Virus record (IMG/VR): IMGVR_UViG_3300028840_001495 | Location: 1-27,161 of that record | Reading direction: 5' to 3' (one strand) | DNA from: a virus | DNA length: 27,161 nt | Shown: positions 21,528-27,161 of the stretch, piece after piece | How the letters are laid out: each line of letters begins with the position of its first letter | Position numbering within the stretch: position 1 is the first letter of the stretch | Notes under the pieces: model-generated | The model's input: only the letters and a program-made list of their open reading frames with translations | What the model was told of the DNA's origin: nothing | Database searches by the model: none | Made by a program: the position numbers and the translations under genes

Positions 21528-22034
21528 ATGAAATCGACGATCTCGGCACTTGCGAATGGCACGGAATTGGTCCGCGTAACGAAGTTCAACGCGATGGCAC
21601 GATCCTTAGCTGACCGGCATTACTCCAGGGGGAAGCCAGGTAGCAACCAATTCATGCCACCTGGGGAGACGATTGTCCTCCTTGCGGCAGACGGATCCGC
21701 TGTCTTCGGTTGGTGGAGACCACACCCGAGAAGCGGGGTCAAACAGATGAATGGTTTCGACGGATGGACATGCACAATCTTCCGCAACGAGGGGACGGCC
21801 CTGTCAAGTGAGTTGATCCTGGAAGCAGAGGAATACCTATTGAATTCTGGCGTTACCGTCGGCCCTGACGGCTTCCTTACGTACGTTTTTGATGATCGAG
21901 TGCGGTCTGACAATCCAGGGTGTTGTTTCAAAAAAGCTGGGTGGGATGTAATCGGTCGATCTGCTGACGGCAAGAAGACTTTGTTACAGAAGATACCGGA
22001 AGAGGAGATGGGCGATGCGTGCATACCAAGTTGA
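21528..22034 (+). CDS. GNAT-like (Mom-like?) phage protein
   Basis: A 168-residue protein with a weak ribosome site (CAGG, then GAG near the ATG). Conserved-looking blocks are DRHYSRGKPG at 29-38, MPPGETIVLLAADGSAVFGW, WTCTIFRNEG with SSELILEAEEYL, TYVFDDRVR at 118-126, and NPGCCFKKAGW at 129-139. The strand/helix order and the terminal NPG-CF--AGW element resemble GNAT acetyltransferases, and the HYS motif recalls phage Mu Mom, which modifies adenine in DNA. I recall the family from phages, but not an assigned function. It sits among virion genes and overlaps the next gene by 20 bases. Confidence 0.6.
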   Translation: MKSTISALANGTELVRVTKFNAMARSLADRHYSRGKPGSNQFMPPGETIVLLAADGSAVFGWWRPHPRSGVKQMNGFDGWTCTIFRNEGTALSSELILEAEEYLLNSGVTVGPDGFLTYVFDDRVRSDNPGCCFKKAGWDVIGRSADGKKTLLQKIPEEEMGDACIPS

Positions 22035-22407
22035 GGAGTTGATGAACGAGGCGACCCTGGCGGCGGCAAGCACCGTCCCGTCTACCGTTGCTGGCACCGA
22101 ATGCACCGTAGCGGACTTGACCGACAACGAGGAGTTCGCGCTGACGGTGGAATGCCTGTTCGCTACGGCCGCCACGGGCAATGCCGTGGTTCACGTGAAG
22201 AGTTCCCCAAGCGGCGGGTCGACTTCCGCCGATGAGTGGGATACCGAGGACTACGTCACGGCCACACTGAGCGTCGTCGCGGCGACCAGGGTGCAGAAGA
22301 CGATCGTGATTGAGGCCGCTCCGAAGTTCGCCAAGGTCTTGGTGGAGAACGAGGACGCGAGCAAGGCGCTGTATGACATCGTGGTCACGAAGGTGACGAC
22401 GCCCTAG
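22015..22407 (+). CDS. Structural (beta-rich) virion protein
   Basis: A 130-residue protein with GAGGAG just upstream, starting inside the preceding gene. It is rich in Thr, Ala and Val and in alternating strands (TECTVADLTDNEEFALTVEC, VVHVKSSPSGGSTSADEW, later VQKTIVIEAAPKFAKVLVEN), a composition of small virion surface or tail-tip beta proteins. One block is an N-terminal helix (QVEELMNEATLAAAS). It precedes the large repeat protein and may be its assembly partner. No named family is recognised. Confidence 0.65.
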   Translation: MRAYQVEELMNEATLAAASTVPSTVAGTECTVADLTDNEEFALTVECLFATAATGNAVVHVKSSPSGGSTSADEWDTEDYVTATLSVVAATRVQKTIVIEAAPKFAKVLVENEDASKALYDIVVTKVTTP

Positions 22408-22417
22408 GAGGTGTACC

Positions 22418-24703
22418 GTGAAGTACCCGGAAACCGATAGTGTCCGAGACCTAGGGCGAATCGACACCGCTGCGCACGCGGGTGCGGTTGACGACGCGAC
22501 GAAGGCCATGGGCTACCACAAGCAGAATGTAACGAACACTGAGTCAATTCTCGTCATCCTCGGCGGTGCGGCGATCCAGCTCCGCACGGAGCAATCGGTC
22601 AGCGCCGGCGTCGAGGAGAACGCGCTGATGCAGTTCTCGATTGGGCTGATGGACGTCGACTCAGGAGCCGTCGCTTCTGACGACATTGACATCACAGGTA
22701 TCACCGCGACGATCGAGAAGTCGACGGGCGGCGGTGCGTTTTCGGACGCAGGTCTGACGGCGATCACGTTTGGCAAGGAAGCCGGACGCGTGTTCGTGGA
22801 CTACCAGTTCAAGGCGGCCGAGTGGGCTGTGGGCGACGTGTACAAGATCGTCGTCACGGGGATCACCGCGGAGGTCGGAGGCGATACGGCGTACGTCCCC
22901 GCGATGGTATGGTCAAACTACATCGTCGAACACGCGGACGTCAAGGCTGCAGTGGACACGATCGAGGCGACGCTGGGCGCGGTCGACGACGCTGCAGCGG
23001 AAGGCGCCGTCACCGATGCCGATACCGCGATGGCGTACCTGAAACAACTCGTCACGGCTGCGATCACCATTGCGGCCGACGTGGTCAACATCGACGGCGA
23101 CGCGATGCGCGGCACAGACTCCGCAGCCCTCGCGTCGGTCCTAGGCGCACTAGACGACACAGCTGCAGCCGGGGCGGTCACAGACGCCGACACGGTGATG
23201 GCCTACGTCAAGCAACTTGTGACCGCAATCATCACGATAGCCGGTGACGTGGAAAACCTGGACGGTGACGCAATGAGGGGGACCGATTCAGCCGCCCTCG
23301 CTTCCGTCTTGGGTGCACTGGACGATGCGACGGCTGAAGGCGCGGTGACGGACGCCGACACCGCCATGGCTTACCTGAAACAGCTAGTCACGGCGATCAT
23401 AACCATCGCAGGCGACGTCGAGAATCTGGACGGGGACGCCATGCGAGGGACGGATAGCGCCGCGCTGGCTTCGGTGTTGGGTGCCCTGGACTCTGCAGCC
23501 GCTTCGGGGGCTGTCTCGGATGCCAAGGTCGTCATGGCGTACGTCAAGCAGCTGGTCACATTACTGATTGACGGGACATACGGGCTGTCTGCACTGCAAA
23601 CGGACGTTGCGGCGATCCCCACGGATGCCCAACGGGGAACCGACGACGCCGCGTTGGCTTCCGTGCTTGGGGCGTTGAACGATGCCGCTGCAGAGGGTGC
23701 CGTCACGGATGCGGACACCGCAATGGCATACCTCAAGCAGTTGGTGACTGCGATTATCACGGTTGCGTCAGACGTTGAAAACCTCGACGGGGATGCGATG
23801 CGTGGAACAGATAGCGCAGCGCTTGCCTCGGTACTCGGGGCACTTGACGACGCGGCGGCTGAGGGTGCAGTGACCGACGCGGATACGGCCATGCAGTACG
23901 TCAAGCAGATCGTCACCTTGCTACTGGACGGCACGTATGGACTGTCGGCCGTTCAGACGATCGTCAACGCGATTCCGACGACTGCCATGAGAGGGACGGA
24001 CAACGCGGCCCTCGCCTCGACGCTGGAAGACGCAATGCAAAAGGCGACCGGGCCAGCGTACAACCAGGATACCGACAGCCTGGAAGCGATCTCGGAAGCG
24101 GTAGCGGCGATTCCTGCGGATGCGCAACGTGGGACGGACGATGCTGCACTAGCGTCTGTCGTCGGTGCCTTAGACGATGCTGAGGCGTCCGGACCGGTAA
24201 CCGATGCCGATACGGTTATGCAGTACGTCAAGCAGCTAGTGACGGCCGTAATCTCGATCCTGGAGGACACGGGCACCGATGGCGTTGTGTTGGGGTCGAA
24301 AGCTGCAGCATTCGGGAAGCTGGCCGGCGAGGATCAAATCGCAGCCACGACGGAGGACCTGAACCAGGCGGCCGGAGACTACGATCTGTTCACCGGTACG
24401 ACGCAACCGGTCCTACTCACGGCCCTCACGATCAAGATGCCGGACGACGTAGCGTCCGATGCGACCTTGACCAGCATCTCCGTACAGACGGACGATACGA
24501 CGGCAGCGGAGATCATCTCGTCCGACGACGGTGCGGTCGCGAACCTGACCGCCGAAGCTGAGTTCTCGTGGACTGGCGCGGTCCGGATCAACACCGGGAC
24601 GAAGATCCAGTTGACGATCAACGGCGGCGCGGAGGGTGCCGAGTACATCACGACGGTTACCGCACTTTGCAAGGCGATTGCTGATGGAGGATACCTTGCG
24701 TAG
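22418..24703 (+). CDS. 761-residue tandem-repeat virion protein
   Basis: A large acidic protein with a GTG start preceded by AGGAGGTG at 22406-22413. Residues 12-36 are a degenerate first repeat (LGRIDTAAHAGAVDDATKAM), then a beta-rich domain to about residue 185. Seven units follow from residue 186, each with LGALDD-A-GAVTDADT-MAY-KQLVT and a following RGTD-AALASV. Unit lengths are 56, 56, 56, 63, 56, 109 residues, and a partial last unit. The C-terminal 130 residues are beta-rich. This layout suits a fibre, stalk or head-surface protein; there are no hydrophobic membrane parts or enzymes. Function is inferred from position and repeat nature only. Confidence 0.8.
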   Translation: MKYPETDSVRDLGRIDTAAHAGAVDDATKAMGYHKQNVTNTESILVILGGAAIQLRTEQSVSAGVEENALMQFSIGLMDVDSGAVASDDIDITGITATIEKSTGGGAFSDAGLTAITFGKEAGRVFVDYQFKAAEWAVGDVYKIVVTGITAEVGGDTAYVPAMVWSNYIVEHADVKAAVDTIEATLGAVDDAAAEGAVTDADTAMAYLKQLVTAAITIAADVVNIDGDAMRGTDSAALASVLGALDDTAAAGAVTDADTVMAYVKQLVTAIITIAGDVENLDGDAMRGTDSAALASVLGALDDATAEGAVTDADTAMAYLKQLVTAIITIAGDVENLDGDAMRGTDSAALASVLGALDSAAASGAVSDAKVVMAYVKQLVTLLIDGTYGLSALQTDVAAIPTDAQRGTDDAALASVLGALNDAAAEGAVTDADTAMAYLKQLVTAIITVASDVENLDGDAMRGTDSAALASVLGALDDAAAEGAVTDADTAMQYVKQIVTLLLDGTYGLSAVQTIVNAIPTTAMRGTDNAALASTLEDAMQKATGPAYNQDTDSLEAISEAVAAIPADAQRGTDDAALASVVGALDDAEASGPVTDADTVMQYVKQLVTAVISILEDTGTDGVVLGSKAAAFGKLAGEDQIAATTEDLNQAAGDYDLFTGTTQPVLLTALTIKMPDDVASDATLTSISVQTDDTTAAEIISSDDGAVANLTAEAEFSWTGAVRINTGTKIQLTINGGAEGAEYITTVTALCKAIADGGYLA
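22973..24271 (+). repeat. Seven coding repeats with synonymous-codon divergence
   Basis: Unit starts are 22973, 23141, 23309, 23477, 23666, 23834 and 24161. The protein is nearly invariant while the DNA is not: over KQLVTAIITIAGDVENLD at 23210-23263 and 23378-23431, 14 of 18 codons differ, all synonymously. Units 4 and 6 carry an alternative insert (LLIDGTYGLSALQ / LLLDGTYGLSAVQ). Confidence 0.9.
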
Positions 24704-24725
24704 AAAGGCAGCGACAGAGAACTGG

Positions 24726-24753
24726 CCGACCACGGGGTCGGATGGTCGGATGG
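24726..24753. repeat. GC hairpin with tandem octamer after the repeat-protein gene
   Basis: CCGACC (24726-24731) can pair with GGTCGG (24736-24741) across a 4-base loop. GGTCGGAT is repeated in tandem at 24736-24743 and 24744-24751. There is no T-run after it, so it is not a classical terminator. It may act as an mRNA processing or pausing element; the role is unknown. Confidence 0.5.
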
Positions 24754-24818
24754 TGTTCACGTGTATCTGGTCGCGTCCTATGAGCGACCTCGGCCTCGCG
24801 GCATATCAAGGAGGAGAC

Positions 24819-24935
24819 ATGGCGAAGGGCGTACCGAAGCGAGACGGTAGTGGAGGAGGAACCCGCAAGAATCGGGGGCGCGGCGGCTGCGCTCCATCCA
24901 AGCAGCCAAGCAAAGGCAAGGGGAGCAACCGATAG
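24819..24935 (+). CDS. 38-residue basic Gly/Lys-rich phage peptide
   Basis: The start at 24819 has AAGGAGGA at 24808-24815, four bases away, while an in-frame ATG at 24684, inside the repeat gene, has only a weak site. The peptide reads KRDGSGGGTRKNRGRGGC with a Ser/Lys-rich end and single Cys. The KRDGSG-R-NRGRGGC pattern is familiar from tiny phage proteins, but its function is not known. If the upstream ATG were used, it would be 84 residues, with the first 45 not conserved-looking. The segment 24704-24818 otherwise holds only the hairpin and octamer repeat. Confidence 0.7.
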   Translation: MAKGVPKRDGSGGGTRKNRGRGGCAPSKQPSKGKGSNR

Positions 24936-25075
24936 GTCGGAGGAGACCATGAGCATTGCCGAGCTGGGACGTGGTCCGGCTAGAGGATAGGTACGGGAGG
25001 AATCTGGGCGAGGCATAGAGGGAGGACACGGCGCGTCGTCATCGTGTCGGCGTGCCGCGAAAGGAGATCGACTCC

Positions 25076-27161
25076 ATGAAGATTGTGTGGTGTGGTAATC
25101 ATCACGGGCAACCGACTGGCTACGGCGTCATCTGCAAGAACGTCGTCAGTCACATCCAGAACAACTCGAAGCACGAGATGGTCGAGTTCGCCATCTCGGG
25201 AATCCAGCGTGTTCTACCATCGACGTGGGGAAACGTCAAGGTCTACGGAGCGTCGAACTACGGCGGGCAATTTGGACTTGGCGATTGGGCGACCGTCCAA
25301 GCGATCGAGAAGCCGGACGTGTGGATGCTAAACTTCGACACGTGGGCTGCGGGGCCAAACATCTCGAAGATCGGACTCAAGTACGCGGTCTACCCGCCGA
25401 TTGACCATGATCCGCTACCGCCTGTGTGGTCAGACGTGCTGAAGGGCGCGGTAGACATCGTTCCCTACTGCCAGTTCGGGGAACGCGTACTACGGAAAGG
25501 ACTGGGCATCACCGCGCCGATCAGCCCGTACATTCCGCACGGCGTTGATACGCAGGTCTTCAGGCCGATGGACGTCATCAAGTCCGAGGTCTTCGGCAGA
25601 GAAACGCCTGAAGACGCGTTCGTCATCGGCATCTACAAGAACAACCAGGGAACGCGAGCGAAATACGACGTGCAGCTACAGGCGTGCAAAATGTTCATTG
25701 ACACGGTGAAGGACGACAACGTGCGAATTTACGTGCACGCATTCCAGACGGGACATCAGGCGCCGGACCTTGCGGAGCTTGTCCAGCGGTTCGGGCTGAC
25801 GCAGCACGTGTACATGATCTCGCCGATGCGCTACCGCTATGGGATCAGCGAAGAAGACCTGGCGCGGACGTACAACGCGTGCGGCGTCATCCTGAACGCC
25901 GTCTCCGGCGAGGGCTGGGGTCTGCCGATCACTGAGGCCTTCGCTTGTGGAAGGCCGGTGATCGCGACAGCGTTCTCGTCGATGCCCGAACTGCTCACTG
26001 GCGCAGAGGGGGAGATCAAGAAGGAGCTACTCGCGACAGGTGAGTGCTACGAGGCGGAGCGCGGCTGGCTCGTACCGACGGCGGGAACGGAGTGGACGCT
26101 TGGTAAGCATTCGACGCGGCGCGTCTTCCATGCGCGCGACGTGGCCGGGGCGCTCATCAAGGCGTACGAGGATCCGGGCAAACGCCGCGAGATGGGGCAA
26201 AGAGCGCACGAGTGGGTGCAGAAACTGGACTGGCGGAAGGTCGGCGACCAGTGGATCGACTACTTTGACAGACTCTCCGAAAAGGTGACGCCGAAACAGT
26301 ACACGTGGAAGCCTCGCGAGGATACGGAGCCCGTCGGTCAGATGAGGACGGCGTGCGTCGTTTTTTCGTTCAACCGGCCGGACTACCTAGTGCAGACGCT
26401 CGACTCGTTGGCGAAAAACACGATGGCCGACGAGTGCGACTGGTATCTCTACCAGGATGGCTGGAGAAACAACCCGCGCTACCCGTACTGCTCTGAGGAA
26501 CACGAGGAGAACCACCGTACGCGCGTACAGCAGTGCGTTGAGATCATGGAGGGCTTCCCGTTCAAGTACAAGGAGATCGTCGCCAAGGAGTACAACGTCT
26601 GCATCGGTCGGCAACTCCAAGAAGCGAAGGAACGGCTGTTCAAGGAGTACGACCACGTGATCTTTTTCGACGACGACCACGTTGTGAGCCGGGACTACAT
26701 CGATGTTTTGCTCCGGATGCACGAGCAGTTCCCGGATGCGCTGGTCGGTGCGCAGGCGACGGAGTCGCGACACATTCCGATCGACGCGGCGCTTGATGAG
26801 GTTGGTATCACGCTGGAGCACAAGGGCGACGCCATTCCCGTTGCCGGTCGTTGGCGCTGGCTTGGCTACCTCGTGCCGAAGTCCGCCTACGAGGCGACGA
26901 AGGACGAGATGGACGAGTACATGGAGTTCATTGGTGCAAGCTACCGAAACATCCCGGACCACGCGGTGCGCGTGAAGTACGGCGTGGTTGTCACGGGGTT
27001 CGACGGAGTGCTTGACAAGATCTGCGACCAGAAGGAGATCAGGCGGATTGCGACCGTAGTCCCGCGCGCACGGTACATCGGCAAGGTCGGCACGTTCAGC
27101 ACGCCGGAGGCTTACGAGAAGATGGGCTTCCCGCCGAACGACCGATACGAGTTCGACGAAC
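25076..27161 (+). CDS. Two-domain glycosyltransferase (GT4-like plus GT2-like), partial
   Basis: An open frame of 695 complete codons with no stop before the window end; AAAGGAG precedes the ATG. Residues 1-415 look like a GT-B fold: an opening IVWCGNHHGQPTGYGVI, PYIPHGVDTQVFRP near 159-172, and EGWGLPITEAFACGRPV with the E279 and E287 spacing of GT4 enzymes. From about residue 423 a GT-A/GT2-like domain follows: VVFSFNRPDYLVQTLDSL, and FFDDDHV with D532 and D534 as the metal site. Together they could transfer two sugars in turn, onto virion protein, lipid or nucleic acid. A cluster of virion genes lies directly upstream, so decoration of the particle is likely. The C-terminus is missing. Confidence 0.85.
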   Translation, partial: MKIVWCGNHHGQPTGYGVICKNVVSHIQNNSKHEMVEFAISGIQRVLPSTWGNVKVYGASNYGGQFGLGDWATVQAIEKPDVWMLNFDTWAAGPNISKIGLKYAVYPPIDHDPLPPVWSDVLKGAVDIVPYCQFGERVLRKGLGITAPISPYIPHGVDTQVFRPMDVIKSEVFGRETPEDAFVIGIYKNNQGTRAKYDVQLQACKMFIDTVKDDNVRIYVHAFQTGHQAPDLAELVQRFGLTQHVYMISPMRYRYGISEEDLARTYNACGVILNAVSGEGWGLPITEAFACGRPVIATAFSSMPELLTGAEGEIKKELLATGECYEAERGWLVPTAGTEWTLGKHSTRRVFHARDVAGALIKAYEDPGKRREMGQRAHEWVQKLDWRKVGDQWIDYFDRLSEKVTPKQYTWKPREDTEPVGQMRTACVVFSFNRPDYLVQTLDSLAKNTMADECDWYLYQDGWRNNPRYPYCSEEHEENHRTRVQQCVEIMEGFPFKYKEIVAKEYNVCIGRQLQEAKERLFKEYDHVIFFDDDHVVSRDYIDVLLRMHEQFPDALVGAQATESRHIPIDAALDEVGITLEHKGDAIPVAGRWRWLGYLVPKSAYEATKDEMDEYMEFIGASYRNIPDHAVRVKYGVVVTGFDGVLDKICDQKEIRRIATVVPRARYIGKVGTFSTPEAYEKMGFPPNDRYEFDE

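Noticed and set aside
24956-24986. TTGCCG and TAGAGG as a promoter for the glycosyltransferase
   Set aside because: Poor -10 box and 19-base spacing; not better than chance.
24949-24990. 13-residue frame after a GGAGGAG site
   Set aside because: The ribosome site is good, but a 13-codon frame in a 140-base gap cannot be separated from chance. The rest of the gap (24936-25075) shows no convincing promoter or terminator.

Overview
This window is part of a tailed double-stranded DNA bacteriophage genome (Caudoviricetes), either free or integrated. Every supported gene lies on the + strand and the sequence is visibly GC-rich. Genes are packed head to tail with ATGA, GTGA or TGATG overlaps, or overlaps of about 20 bases. 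Strong AGGAGG-type ribosome binding sites and some GTG and TTG starts point to a bacterial host, but nothing here identifies it. No integrase, lysis gene, tRNA, CRISPR array or insertion sequence was seen.

Layout. (1) 1-8395, early and replication region: the tail end of a zinc-knuckle protein, a sigma70-like promoter with nested repeats, a replication initiator with iteron-like repeats inside its gene, an ASCH-like protein, a DnaC/IstB-type helicase loader, an HNH-like protein, and a run of about a dozen very small proteins (DUF1737-like, DUF551-like, several zinc ribbons, a small WLGW family), ending with a ParB-like/DNA methyltransferase fusion. (2) 8400-11117, packaging: a promoter, two small proteins, a ribbon-helix-helix-like protein, and the small and large terminase subunits. 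(3) 11127-13467: small accessory genes placed between terminase and portal. (4) 13478-24703, virion module: a promoter and leader hairpin, DUF1073-type portal, Mu-F-like minor head protein, a three-part DUF2213 protease/scaffold protein, a putative decoration protein, an HK97-fold major capsid protein, head-tail connectors, a small nucleotidyltransferase, a tail-completion-like protein, a GNAT-like protein, and a 761-residue repeat protein. (5) 24819-27161: a 38-residue basic peptide and a long fused glycosyltransferase that runs off the window.

How it works together: the initiator and helicase loader would bring a replicative helicase to the phage origin, possibly inside the initiator gene. 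The terminase pair packages DNA through the portal into a capsid built by the major capsid protein on the scaffold and matured by the DUF2213 protease. Connectors then close the head and join the tail. A nucleotidyltransferase, a GNAT-like protein and a two-domain glycosyltransferase sit among the virion genes, which suggests that virion proteins or phage DNA are chemically decorated.

The most unusual signals are the repeat protein, whose near-identical protein repeats are written in almost completely different synonymous codons; the protease/scaffold gene, which keeps a ribosome binding site and ATG at each internal domain junction; a 24-base near-repeat that places the peptide ILYDYWQ in both the capsid protein and a tiny neighbouring gene; and the modification-type enzymes inside the head-tail module.
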